The notes below the pieces were generated by a model. The model was not told the origin of the DNA. It worked only from the letters and a program-made list of their open reading frames with translations, and searched no databases. DNA of 64,000 nucleotides from Flavobacterium sp. 1. GTDB taxonomy: Bacteria; Bacteroidota; Bacteroidia; Flavobacteriales; Flavobacteriaceae. The stretch spans positions 3,286,001 to 3,350,000 of the forward strand of contig NZ_PGER01000001.1 in NCBI RefSeq assembly GCF_002797935.1, read 5' to 3'. The translations under genes and the position numbers were made by a program. This document shows, piece by piece, positions 1-8,482 of this stretch (within the stretch, counting starts at the first letter, position 1; each line of letters begins with the position of its first letter).

Positions 1-202
1 ATAATCCCTATTTGCAATTACGAATCCTAAAAACAAATGCACTATTGTTCTTTTGTTTTCATAATGGCTTTGATTAAAAATTATCATCAAATGGCTCTGT
101 TTGTAATTAACCAAATCCGTTTTCTTCTTCAAAATCAAATACAACTCCTTTTTTATAAATGTTAAATGAATAACTTTACGGCAAATTTCAACAACGCAAA
201 AA

Positions 203-844
203 ATGCATTTCATTTCACAAGATTTAGAAGATTATATCGAACAGCATTCTGAAAAAGAACCCGAATTATTAGCTGCGCTTAATAAAGAAACTTACCAAAA
301 AATATTATTACCGCGAATGTTAAGCGGACATTTTCAAGGCAGAGTTTTAAGCATGCTCTCCAAATTGATTCGGCCCGTGAATATTCTGGAGATTGGAACT
401 TACACAGGTTATTCGGCTTTGTGTTTATGCGAAGGCATGCAAGAGAATGGTCAGTTGCACACAATCGACATCAAGGAAGAATTGGTTGATTTTCAGCGCA
501 AGCATTTTGACAAATCACCTTGGGGAAAGCAGATTGTACAACATCTTGGCGAAGCCATTGCCATTATTCCCAATCTGGATTTGAAATTTGATTTAGTCTT
601 TATCGATGCCGACAAAGAAAATTACCTCAACTATTTTGAAATGATTTTGCCAAAAATGAACAAAGGGGGCATTATTTTATCGGATAATGTATTATGGAGC
701 GGTAAAGTTTTAGAGCCAATACATCCCAACGACATCAGTACCAAAATACTGGTAGAATACAATCAATTGCTTAAAGAAGACCCAAGAGTAGAAACGGTTT
801 TATTGCCAATTCGCGACGGATTAACTGTAAGCAGGGTGCTTTAA
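203..844 (+). CDS. SAM-dependent O-methyltransferase, class I (COMT-like)
   Basis: Predicted cytoplasmic methyltransferase moving a methyl group from S-adenosylmethionine to a hydroxyl group. The 213-residue length is usual for the bacterial caffeoyl-CoA O-methyltransferase-like family. Motif I EIGTYTGYSA is at residues 63-72, the metal/SAM motif FIDADKENY at about 133-141, and DNVLWSGKV at 161-169; the aspartates in the last two normally bind the divalent cation. The ATG at 203 is the first start after a long non-coding stretch and fits the family N terminus. A strong hairpin terminator follows within 20 bases. The natural substrate cannot be read from the sequence; such genes in Flavobacteria are usually annotated only as O-methyltransferase. 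Confidence 0.88.
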   Translation: MHFISQDLEDYIEQHSEKEPELLAALNKETYQKILLPRMLSGHFQGRVLSMLSKLIRPVNILEIGTYTGYSALCLCEGMQENGQLHTIDIKEELVDFQRKHFDKSPWGKQIVQHLGEAIAIIPNLDLKFDLVFIDADKENYLNYFEMILPKMNKGGIILSDNVLWSGKVLEPIHPNDISTKILVEYNQLLKEDPRVETVLLPIRDGLTVSRVL

Positions 845-862
845 TGCAGATTGCAGATTCAT

Positions 863-898
863 AAAAAAATCCCATTCACTGGCGAATGGGATTTTTTT
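863..898. terminator. Bidirectional intrinsic terminator
   Basis: Perfect stem AATCCCATTC / GAATGGGATT with a short loop, flanked by A-run and T-run, between the O-methyltransferase gene and the converging PAP2 gene. It can serve both strands. Confidence 0.85.
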
Positions 899-970
899 AT
901 GAATTAAATTTGTCTTCTTTTATCTTATCTTTCGACAGTCTCTACTGCATGCTATCTGATTTCTGCTATC

Positions 971-1531
971 TTAAATCTTTCCTGTTTTGAGCACCCATTG
1001 GTATCCTTTATACATAAAAAAACCCGTGATTAATCCGCACAGATATCCTGAAAAAATGTCTAACGGATAATGCAGTCCTAAATAAATACGGCTGTAAGCA
1101 AAGATTAATGGCCAAAGAAACAACAGTCCAAAATACTTGAATTGATTTTTAAAAATAAGAAATAAAAATGTGGCAACCGCCATGGTATTGGCCGCATGTC
1201 CTGAGAAAAAACTAAAAGAGGAGCGCGTTTGAACAACTCTTATAACGGTGTTTATTTCGGGGTTATTACAAGGTCTTGCACGCTGAAAAGAATATTTAAA
1301 CAGATTCGTAATTTGATCTGTAGCCAACACTAAAACAGCAACAAAAAGCAATAAATAACCTGTTTTCTTCAACCCTAGCTTAGTATAAATAAGATAAAAC
1401 AACAGCAGAAAAAAAGGAATCCAATTGACCTGCTTAGTAATAATAAGCCAAAGTCCATCATAGGTCTCTGATCCTAATCCATTAAGATAAATAAATAATT
1501 GAGTATCTAGCGAAAGTATTTTATCGAGCAT
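971..1531 (-). CDS. PAP2-family membrane phosphatase
   Basis: Integral membrane phosphatase of the PAP2 (phosphatidic acid phosphatase type 2) superfamily, acting on lipid or undecaprenyl pyrophosphates at the outer face of the inner membrane. The three signature blocks are present: K79-x6-R86-P87, FSGH at 109-112 (F in place of the usual P), and SR-x5-H154-x3-D158, with several hydrophobic helices between them. Its ATG shares one base with the stop codon of the upstream tatA-like gene (TAATG), so the two are probably translationally coupled. Substrate (undecaprenyl-PP, PGP or other) is not determined by sequence. Confidence 0.9.
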   Translation of the reverse strand: MLDKILSLDTQLFIYLNGLGSETYDGLWLIITKQVNWIPFFLLLFYLIYTKLGLKKTGYLLLFVAVLVLATDQITNLFKYSFQRARPCNNPEINTVIRVVQTRSSFSFFSGHAANTMAVATFLFLIFKNQFKYFGLLFLWPLIFAYSRIYLGLHYPLDIFSGYLCGLITGFFMYKGYQWVLKTGKI

Positions 1532-1929
1532 TACATTTGACGTTTTACTGGCCCCGTTATATCCTCTAAAATTGAGGAACCATCTGGATTTGTTGAACCG
1601 CTCGCTAAACTTTCATTGGTTTTGTTTACTTCGGAAGTAAAGGTGTCAGTAATTCCTGTGAATGTATTTGAAGTATCGCCCAAAATACTGCTTTTGGCTT
1701 TGTTGATTTCAGAGTTAATACCGCCTGTCAGCTCATTCAGCGTCTTTTGATCAAAACCATTGGCTTCGGCTCCTTTTTGAATTTCGCTTTTGATATCATT
1801 GGTTGCATTTTTAAGCTGTGCCATTGCTTTGCCCATTGTCCGTGCCATTTCGGGCACTTTATCGGAACCAAAAAGCATCAATACAATAAACAAAATAAAA
1901 ACTAATTCGCCTCCTCCTATTCCAAACAT
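1531..1929 (-). CDS. tatA: TatA/B-family twin-arginine translocase subunit
   Basis: Pore or docking subunit of the Tat pathway, which exports folded proteins across the inner membrane. The N terminus MFGIGGGELVFILFIVLMLF is a single transmembrane helix of TatA type, followed by the FGSDKVPEMARTMG hinge and amphipathic helix and then a long polar tail. At 132 residues it is longer than a classical TatA and could be called TatB-like; the tail (residues 75-132) is low complexity, rich in Ser, Thr, Asn and Gly. It is the first gene of a two-gene unit with the PAP2 phosphatase. Confidence 0.88.
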   Translation of the reverse strand: MFGIGGGELVFILFIVLMLFGSDKVPEMARTMGKAMAQLKNATNDIKSEIQKGAEANGFDQKTLNELTGGINSEINKAKSSILGDTSNTFTGITDTFTSEVNKTNESLASGSTNPDGSSILEDITGPVKRQM

Positions 1930-1998
1930 ATTTTTTGAATTTAAAAAGCAAAGATATTAAAATTTAAAACTTTGTCTTTTAAAATTGTCTTAAAAAGC

Positions 1999-2191
1999 TA
2001 AAAAGACACTAAGTTTTTAAGATACTAAGTAACTAAGTTCCAAAGTCCTTGATTTAGAGTTAAAAATATTAGCCAATTCTCATCTGACACTCTTAAAAGA
2101 AAAAAATGCCAAGTTTCTAAAATCCTAAGCTTTCTTTATTCGCTCAAAAAATCTTAAAAACTCAGCATCTTAAAAACTTAGTGCCTTTTAA
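1999..2191. repeat. Self-complementary 'ctaag' intergenic repeat, copy 1
   Basis: About 190 bp with near-perfect outer inverted arms: 5' AAAAGACACTAAGTTTTTAA from about 2001 and the complement of the segment ending at 2190 (roughly 26 of 29 positions match). The interior is built from repeated TACTAAG/AACTAAG words. It abuts the stop codon of the M1 peptidase gene. A second member of the same word family lies at 36113-36245. In RNA it would fold into a long hairpin and may terminate transcription. Confidence 0.7.
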
Positions 2192-2192
2192 C

Positions 2193-4442
2193 CTAATCAA
2201 ACTTTGATTTTGCTTCCACTTTCGGCCATGAATTATTGGTCACATCAATATCTGCAGTTTCTAATTTTGGATCGATCTGAATTTGTTTTATTGCTTTTGA
2301 AACAGCATATACTTTCTTTGTTGTTTCATTATTTTGTCTCCAAATCTGTGCCGGATATTTGTAATTATCAACCGTTCCGTCTTCATAAGTAATTTGAACT
2401 ATAATAGGCATTGGCATTCCTCCTGGCTTATTGAATTCTACTTCGTAAAAGAATTTAGGATTCTTCAAATTTACTTTCTCTTCAGGAGCAACATTCTGGT
2501 CTACATAATCAGAAAGCAGTTTTACTTCTTCCAGTTCCATTGGTTTCTTTGAAGAAGAATTCAATTCTGAATTATCCCCGTCAACTAAATAAATAAATGG
2601 TCCTTTTTCAAAACCAAAACGTCCTTTTCTTACTTTAGTTTCTTTTAAAGCCACAGTTGGAGTTTCAGTAACAAAGTATTGCTTTACACTGTTAATTCCA
2701 ATATCAACAAAATCTGTTGAATAAAACCAGCCTCTAAAAAACCAATCTAAATCAACCGCTGATGCATCTTCCATTGTTCTAAAAAAGTCTTCCGGAGTTG
2801 GATGTTTGAATTTCCATCTGTTTGCATACATTTTGAATGCATAATCAAACAGCTCACGCCCTATAATAGTTTCTCTTAAAATATTAAGTCCTGTCGCAGG
2901 TTTTCCATAAGCATTATTACCAAACTGAATAATACTTTCAGAATTCGACATAATAGGCTCTAAAAACTTTTGATCTCCGCTCATATAAGGGACAATATTT
3001 TTAGCCGGACCACGTCGAGAAGGATAATTAGTTCCTAACTCCTGTTCTGCCATATACTCCATAAATGAATTCAAACCTTCGTCCATCCAAGTCCACTGAC
3101 GTTCATCTGAATTAACAATCATTGGAAAAAAGTTATGCCCAACTTCATGAATAATAACCCCCATCATTCCATTCTTAGTTTGTTCACTAGTCACTCCATT
3201 TTCGTCTGGACGTCCATAATTCCAACAAATCATAGGATATTCCATTCCTTGATCTTCTGCAGAAACTGATACTGCTTTTGGATAAGGGTAGTCAAAAGTA
3301 TGAGATGAATAACTTTTTAAAGTATGTGCAACCGTTTTTGTGGATGTTTCACCCCAAAGCGGATTAGCTTCTTTTGGATAAACTGATTCGGCCATAACTA
3401 CTCTGCTTCCCATCTGCACAGCCATGGCATCATAAATGAATTTTCTTGAAGTTGCAATACCAAAATCCCTAACATTTTTAGCACTAAATTTCCATGTTTT
3501 TTTCTTATCCGAAAATCCTTTTTCGGCCGCTTCAGCTTCGGCTTGTGTTACAATAACCACAGGTTTATCAAATGATTTTTGAGCCAATTCGTATCTTTTT
3601 AACTGTTCAGCTGTAAAAACTTCGCTTCTATTCATTAATTCTCCTGTTGCATCAATAACATGATCAGCAGGAACCGTAATATTTACATCAAAATTTCCAA
3701 ATGGCAAAGCAAATTCACCGCCTCCCCAAAACTGCATATTCTGCCAACCTTCAACATCATTGTACACAGCCATTCTAGGATAAAACTGAGCTATAACGTA
3801 TAATCTGTTTCCATCTTTTTCAAAGAATTCATATCCAGAACGTCCATTGCTTGTTTCTTTTTGATAATTATTAATATTATACCACCATTTTGTAGAAAAG
3901 GTAAGTTTCTCCCCTGGTTTCATTGGAGTAACCAAATTGATGCGCATCATGGTTTGATTGATAGTATAAGACATCGGATTTCCTTTTGCATCTTTTACAT
4001 ATTCTATATTAAAACCACGTTCCAAATCTTGTTTCAAATATTCATCTGTAAATTTAGCCAGAGTTAAAACAGATTCTATTTTATCGTTTTTGACTAATGG
4101 CGTTTGAGAATTTTTTGCCCCTTGGTTTTGATCCAGCTGCACCCACAAATATTCTAAATTATCTGGAGAATTATTATAATAGGTAATTGTTTCTGATCCG
4201 CTTAATCTAGTATTCTTATCATCAAGCTCAATATCAATCTTATAATCAGCCTGTTGCTGATAATAAGCAGGCCCTGGCGCACCTGATGCTGTACGAAACA
4301 TGTTGGGCGTTGCCAATAAATCATACATTTGGCTAAATTTGTTTGTGTCGTACTTACCTGCTTGTTTAACAGCAGGAGTGACTGCTTTTTCCTGTGCCAA
4401 TAAAATTGTTGGAAGAATAAATAATATTGAAAATTTTCTCAT
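2193..4442 (-). CDS. M1-family metallopeptidase (exported)
   Basis: Zinc metallopeptidase of the gluzincin M1 family. The zinc motif HEVGH is at residues 432-436 with the third ligand Glu in WMDEG at 455, giving the HExxH-x18-E spacing. The upstream exopeptidase loop reads GMEYPMI, a variant of the GAMEN motif. The N terminus MRKFSILFILPTILLAQ is a Sec signal peptide, so the 749-residue enzyme is predicted to act in the periplasm or at the surface. The C-terminal part (about 610-749) is a beta-rich extension common to Bacteroidetes homologues. It is followed on the same strand by DUF6702 and CarboxypepD_reg-like genes upstream, a neighbourhood I have seen often in Flavobacteria. Aminopeptidase activity is inferred from the family. 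Confidence 0.92.
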   Translation of the reverse strand: MRKFSILFILPTILLAQEKAVTPAVKQAGKYDTNKFSQMYDLLATPNMFRTASGAPGPAYYQQQADYKIDIELDDKNTRLSGSETITYYNNSPDNLEYLWVQLDQNQGAKNSQTPLVKNDKIESVLTLAKFTDEYLKQDLERGFNIEYVKDAKGNPMSYTINQTMMRINLVTPMKPGEKLTFSTKWWYNINNYQKETSNGRSGYEFFEKDGNRLYVIAQFYPRMAVYNDVEGWQNMQFWGGGEFALPFGNFDVNITVPADHVIDATGELMNRSEVFTAEQLKRYELAQKSFDKPVVIVTQAEAEAAEKGFSDKKKTWKFSAKNVRDFGIATSRKFIYDAMAVQMGSRVVMAESVYPKEANPLWGETSTKTVAHTLKSYSSHTFDYPYPKAVSVSAEDQGMEYPMICWNYGRPDENGVTSEQTKNGMMGVIIHEVGHNFFPMIVNSDERQWTWMDEGLNSFMEYMAEQELGTNYPSRRGPAKNIVPYMSGDQKFLEPIMSNSESIIQFGNNAYGKPATGLNILRETIIGRELFDYAFKMYANRWKFKHPTPEDFFRTMEDASAVDLDWFFRGWFYSTDFVDIGINSVKQYFVTETPTVALKETKVRKGRFGFEKGPFIYLVDGDNSELNSSSKKPMELEEVKLLSDYVDQNVAPEEKVNLKNPKFFYEVEFNKPGGMPMPIIVQITYEDGTVDNYKYPAQIWRQNNETTKKVYAVSKAIKQIQIDPKLETADIDVTNNSWPKVEAKSKFD

Positions 4443-4508
4443 AAACTAAAGCTAGAGTTGTTTTTAAACGGTGAAAATAACAATTTTTAACAAAATTGCC
4501 GTTAACCA

Positions 4509-5012
4509 TCAATATTTTAACACTTCTTTAGTTGATGTTTCTGTAAAAAGGAAGCTTCTTTTTACATTAAATGCAGTCACATTTACAATATTCTGCTGCG
4601 AAGCAAAATAATCGGTTAATATCGAATTATAAATTTCGATTTCTTTTATTTTCGAAATATCTTTAATACTTAAATAACAAACCAGCACATCTCCATCCAT
4701 TTCCTTACTTAAGAAATTCATAGTTTTTGACTGTCCGTTAACTTTTAAAGAAAAACTCTCAGCTAGGTATTTTTTTAATAATTCTAAAGATTCAGCTGTC
4801 TCTTTATTTGTTCCAAAAAAAAACTTTTTACCGTGTTTTTTTTCTAAAGCCTTATCAAAATCATCTGCAAAAATGCGGGCCGTTATTTGAAGCATTTTCT
4901 TTTCGGGAGCATAATTAATTTGGTAAATGGCCATATAAAATTTATGCATGCCAAAACTGCTCATCGAAAAGATAAAAGCTAATAAAAGTAACGAAACTAT
5001 CCGTTTTTTCAT
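4509..5012 (-). CDS. DUF6702 family exported protein
   Basis: A 167-residue protein with an N-terminal signal peptide (MKKRIVSLLLLAFIFSMSS) and the typical opening MHKFYMAIYQINY of the DUF6702 family, a Bacteroidetes family usually encoded beside M1 peptidases. No catalytic motif is evident; the fold appears beta-rich. Its start codon overlaps the stop codon of the upstream CarboxypepD_reg-like gene by four bases (ATGA), so the two are coupled. Molecular function is unknown. Confidence 0.75.
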   Translation of the reverse strand: MKKRIVSLLLLAFIFSMSSFGMHKFYMAIYQINYAPEKKMLQITARIFADDFDKALEKKHGKKFFFGTNKETAESLELLKKYLAESFSLKVNGQSKTMNFLSKEMDGDVLVCYLSIKDISKIKEIEIYNSILTDYFASQQNIVNVTAFNVKRSFLFTETSTKEVLKY

Positions 5013-5767
5013 TTTTCTACAGAAGCAATATGTTTAAAGGCATCATATTTATTAATTAAAAAATCCATAATCTCAATCTGCTGTTTGGGATCAAGATAGG
5101 TTTTCGATTTAGGGTCATTCTCGCAATATAGGAGAAAGAGCCCAATTTGATCATCTTTGATTTTTAATTTATTGGTAAAAAAAGAATAACTGACACTATG
5201 CATAGCGACATTTGTGAAACTGACATCCGAAACAAAATCAGATTTTTCAGGATTATTTTTGAATAAATTTTTAAAGATTTTATTATAAACGCGAATAACA
5301 TCCATAGCATTAGGATCACCTGTCCCAGAAGGTATCATCAAAATGTTATTTGGAGACGATTGACTATCATCAAAGTACTGAGTGTCAACAATTTTTTGTG
5401 TATTCCCAAATTCAGGATGCTGTACATGCTTAGCATAAACAACCACATTAAGTAATTCATTAGCAACTGCATGCAATTTTATTTTATAAAAGGAAGAAGT
5501 AAAATCCGAGACTTTAAGTATTACTTTTTTACTTTTAAAACCCAAACTTGTAATAACTAAAGTATCATTGGCTTTGGCCAAAATACTAAACAATCCTTTA
5601 CTGTCGATCAAATCTCCTGTCTGTGAATTTACATTAAAAACCAAACCGCTTTCAATCGCCGTAGAATCATTAACTATTTTTCCATGCAGTGTTTTACGAG
5701 TTAGCATTTGGCCGAAACAAAATTGACAACTTAAAAACAAAACCAAAATTTTCAATATACTTTTCAT
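5009..5767 (-). CDS. CarboxypepD_reg-like domain protein, exported
   Basis: A 252-residue protein with signal peptide MKSILKILVLFLSCQFCFGQ. Residues about 25-105 form the carboxypeptidase-regulatory-like beta-sandwich (TLHGKIVNDSTAIESGLVFN ... DSKGLFSILAKANDTLVITS), the domain that begins many TonB-dependent receptors; here it is not followed by a plug or barrel. The remaining C-terminal half, about residues 110-252, is helical and of unknown function. First gene of the run leading into DUF6702 and the M1 peptidase. Role in the envelope is inferred only. Confidence 0.75.
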   Translation of the reverse strand: MKSILKILVLFLSCQFCFGQMLTRKTLHGKIVNDSTAIESGLVFNVNSQTGDLIDSKGLFSILAKANDTLVITSLGFKSKKVILKVSDFTSSFYKIKLHAVANELLNVVVYAKHVQHPEFGNTQKIVDTQYFDDSQSSPNNILMIPSGTGDPNAMDVIRVYNKIFKNLFKNNPEKSDFVSDVSFTNVAMHSVSYSFFTNKLKIKDDQIGLFLLYCENDPKSKTYLDPKQQIEIMDFLINKYDAFKHIASVEK

Positions 5768-5958
5768 TTATAATTACTTAGGTGACATAAACAGTTAAGG
5801 GAATCTTAAATCCAAAACTACGTTTTTTTACCTATTAAAATTACAACTTTATTTAAAACTTAAGTTTAAGAAGTATATTTATTTTTCATTAAATCCAGAT
5901 TCAAATAAAAATCCGCAAACCCATATTTTAAAAACATAAAAACAAACTCATCTTTGTA

Positions 5959-6684
5959 TTATTCCTGCTTTTCAGCCCTGTTTTGATTATAAACAAAAGC
6001 TAAATTTGTCATCAGAAACATGGACATTGTTTTATTTTTGCCGTCCAATGATTTTGCAAATTCAGTGTCTTCAACACAATAATATTGAAATCCTTTGATG
6101 AGTTCCTCAGGAATTTTTAACGTTTTGACATAGTATTTCTCATCAAACATATATTCCATTTTTTTCAAAAGCAGCTCTTTCTTTTCAATTTCAACATTCA
6201 TTTTAAGAGTTTCTCTTTCGCCAGAAAGAAAGCTATAAAGACCTTGTATTCCTCCCGAGTTAGAATACAGCCTCCTTTCTTGAGGCGTAAACTTAATTTG
6301 CCCGCTACGAATTATTCCTAAATTTTCGGCAGTTATATTGGCATTTTTATTTATAATTACCTCGTCCAATTCAACACTGTTGAAAACCATGTCAACCACC
6401 ATAGTTCCTGACTTATACTCATATCTGTAAACATACTTTTTCAAATACTTATAATCAATACCCGAAAAATTCAGTATATCTCCTTCTTTAGCCAAGATTG
6501 AAAAACAGCCATTATTATCGGTAACAGCCATCATCTTATTCATGCAGTTAATCACACTGATTCCTTCCAGATTTCTCGCATCGCAGACTACAGTACCAAT
6601 TATGATTTTATCAGCATTAGTTTGTGCTGTCAAAAACTGGCATTGCCCTAAAAAAACAAATAATACAATTAAATTATTTTTCAT
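5959..6684 (-). CDS. CarboxypepD_reg-like domain protein, exported (paralogue A)
   Basis: About 241 residues from the ATG at 6684; the reading frame also allows a TTG start at 6696, but MKNNLIVLFVFLGQCQFLTA makes the better signal peptide. A CarboxypepD_reg-like beta-sandwich occupies about residues 25-110 (IIGTVVCDARNLEGISVINC ... FSILAKEGDILNFSG), then a helical C-terminal part with KIPEELIKGFQYYCVED. It is a clear paralogue of the next upstream gene (6726-7502), sharing the ELDEVIINK, ERRLYS/ERRLQT and LKIPE-LIKGFQYYC-ED blocks. Function unknown; probably an envelope protein. Confidence 0.75.
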   Translation of the reverse strand: MKNNLIVLFVFLGQCQFLTAQTNADKIIIGTVVCDARNLEGISVINCMNKMMAVTDNNGCFSILAKEGDILNFSGIDYKYLKKYVYRYEYKSGTMVVDMVFNSVELDEVIINKNANITAENLGIIRSGQIKFTPQERRLYSNSGGIQGLYSFLSGERETLKMNVEIEKKELLLKKMEYMFDEKYYVKTLKIPEELIKGFQYYCVEDTEFAKSLDGKNKTMSMFLMTNLAFVYNQNRAEKQE

Positions 6685-6725
6685 ACATAAATACAATTTA
6701 TCTTTTGATAAAGAATTTTGCCCTA

Positions 6726-7502
6726 TTATTTTTTATCACCACCTTGGTTTTTATTAAATTCTGAAGCCAATCCAACTATCAAAAACATACTCATGGTTTT
6801 ATTTTTCTCCTTTAATGATCTAACAAAATCAAGGTCTTCAATACAATAATATTGAAATCCTTTAATGAGATCTTCGGGTATTTTCAAGGTTTCTATATAA
6901 TATTTATCCTCAAACAAGTTCTCAATCTTTATCATCAAAAATTCCTTTTTTTCGATAGAAAGTTCTTTTTTCAACATTTTGGTTCTTCCGTTTATGGCGT
7001 TCAAAATTGGATCAACCGCCAACATCCCGCCTAACAAACCTAATAAATGTATAGGTTTAAAGTCACCAGCGGTCTGAAGCCTTCTCTCAGCTGTAGTTAA
7101 CTTGACCTGATCTTTTGGAATTATTCCTAAATCCTCGGCATTTATATCCGAATATTTATTGATAACCACCTCATCCAATTCAATGGTTTTTGGAGTCAGA
7201 TTAACCGCAATACTTCCTAAATTAAATTCCTTCTTATTGATGAATTTTCGCAAGTTTTCATAATTAACTGCCGAAAAATTTAGAATATCTCCTTCCTTGA
7301 CAAAAATCGAAAAATGACCATATTGATCTGAAACAGCCATAACTTTACTTGAAGTATTCATAATATTGACACCTTCTAACGGAGATATATCATTGACCGT
7401 TATTTGCCCATTTATCCATTTCTCAACATTTGTTTGAGCTGCGGTCAGGTGAATTATGAAAAAAGAAATAAACAAAAAAGTAAAATTATTATTCACGAGC
7501 AA
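6726..7502 (-). CDS. CarboxypepD_reg-like domain protein, exported (paralogue B)
   Basis: About 256-258 residues. There is no ATG at the expected place: the frame offers TTG at 7502 or GTG at 7496, and the GTG gives the neater signal peptide (VNNNFTFLFISFFIIHLTAA). Residues about 28-110 form the same beta-sandwich as the neighbour, followed by ELDEVVINK and a C-terminal part with the KIPEDLIKGFQYYCIED block. Compared with paralogue A it has an extra glycine/leucine-rich insert (LLGLLGGMLAVDPILNAING) about residue 158-177. The two genes probably arose by tandem duplication. Function unknown. Confidence 0.72.
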   Translation of the reverse strand: MLVNNNFTFLFISFFIIHLTAAQTNVEKWINGQITVNDISPLEGVNIMNTSSKVMAVSDQYGHFSIFVKEGDILNFSAVNYENLRKFINKKEFNLGSIAVNLTPKTIELDEVVINKYSDINAEDLGIIPKDQVKLTTAERRLQTAGDFKPIHLLGLLGGMLAVDPILNAINGRTKMLKKELSIEKKEFLMIKIENLFEDKYYIETLKIPEDLIKGFQYYCIEDLDFVRSLKEKNKTMSMFLIVGLASEFNKNQGGDKK

Positions 7503-7687
7503 TCAGTTAGTTGATATATCAAAAAAAAATCTTAATCCCAACTTCATCTACAAAATGTAAAAGTATCCCAAACCTCTCCAAATTAATTATTAATGCATTT
7601 GTAAAAGTTTGTTAATTAAAATAAAGCACCAACATATAAAAAAGCAATCATTTTATACCTTTACAAAGAATATTTACACATAAAAAA

Positions 7688-8395
7688 ATGAAAAATTGCA
7701 TTATTGCCAGTACTTCAACTTTATATAATGGAGAATACTTAGACTATTTATTGCCCGAACTGCAATTGCATTTTAAGGATTGCAAAACGATTCTTTTTAT
7801 ACCATTTGCAAGACCCGGCGGCATCTCACATGACGAATATACCTCGAAAGCAGCTGTAGCTTTCGCCAAAATAAATATTGAATTGAAAGGCATTCACACA
7901 TTTGAAAACCAAAAGGAAGCCATCCAAAATGCCGAAGGTTTTTTTACAGGTGGCGGCAATACTTTCCTGTTGGTTACTCAATTGTACAAAAACGATCTGA
8001 TGGATATACTCGCGGAAACTGTTAAAAAAGGAACACCATATTTGGGAACCAGCGCAGGAAGCAATATTTGCGGATTAACAATGCAGACCACAAACGACAT
8101 GCCAATTATCTATCCTCCAAGTTTTCAAACTTTAGGATTGATTCCTTTCAATTTAAATCCCCATTATTTAGATCCCGACAATCAATCCAAACACATGGGA
8201 GAAACAAGAGAAACAAGAATAAAAGAGTTTCATGCCTTCAACTCATTGCCTGTATTGGGGCTTCGCGAAGGAAGCTGGCTAGACATAAAAGGGGAAAAAA
8301 TTACTCTGAAAGGAAATTTACAAGCCAGGCTTTTTAGACAAAATCAATTACCCGAAGAACTGGAAACTGGAAGTGATTTGAGTTTTTTAAATTAA
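7688..8395 (+). CDS. pepE: Dipeptidase E, peptidase family S51
   Basis: Cytoplasmic serine peptidase hydrolysing dipeptides with N-terminal aspartate. The S51 nucleophile elbow is seen as GTSAGS with predicted catalytic Ser122, preceded by FTGGGNTF at about 86-93; both are diagnostic for the PepE/cyanophycinase group. At 235 residues the length equals that of the Salmonella/E. coli enzyme. The start at 7688 is the first ATG after an AT-rich untranslated leader. It stands alone, followed by a palindromic repeat interrupted by an insertion sequence. Cyanophycinase is the main alternative but is normally longer. Confidence 0.88.
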   Translation: MKNCIIASTSTLYNGEYLDYLLPELQLHFKDCKTILFIPFARPGGISHDEYTSKAAVAFAKINIELKGIHTFENQKEAIQNAEGFFTGGGNTFLLVTQLYKNDLMDILAETVKKGTPYLGTSAGSNICGLTMQTTNDMPIIYPPSFQTLGLIPFNLNPHYLDPDNQSKHMGETRETRIKEFHAFNSLPVLGLREGSWLDIKGEKITLKGNLQARLFRQNQLPEELETGSDLSFLN

Positions 8396-8402
8396 AAAAA
8401 TA

Positions 8403-8459
8403 AACCATTAAGAAATTAAGAATAATTAAGCTTTAAAAACTCTTAATGTAGCTTAATTT
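8403..8459. repeat. Left part of a palindromic intergenic repeat split by an IS
   Basis: Begins with AACCATTAAGAAATTAAG (8403-8420); its exact inverted complement lies at 9876-9893 on the far side of the insertion sequence. Without the IS, and with one copy of the 8-bp duplication removed, the two parts rejoin into a roughly 65-bp palindrome with 18-bp perfect arms and further TTAAG words inside. It lies directly after pepE and may have served as its terminator. Confidence 0.75.
8452..8459. repeat. Target-site duplication, left copy
   Basis: CTTAATTT, identical to 9876-9883 on the other side of the insertion sequence; 8 bp is the size expected for ISL3-type elements. Confidence 0.75.
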
Positions 8460-8482
8460 GGATCAGGAGCAAAAGTTGGGGA

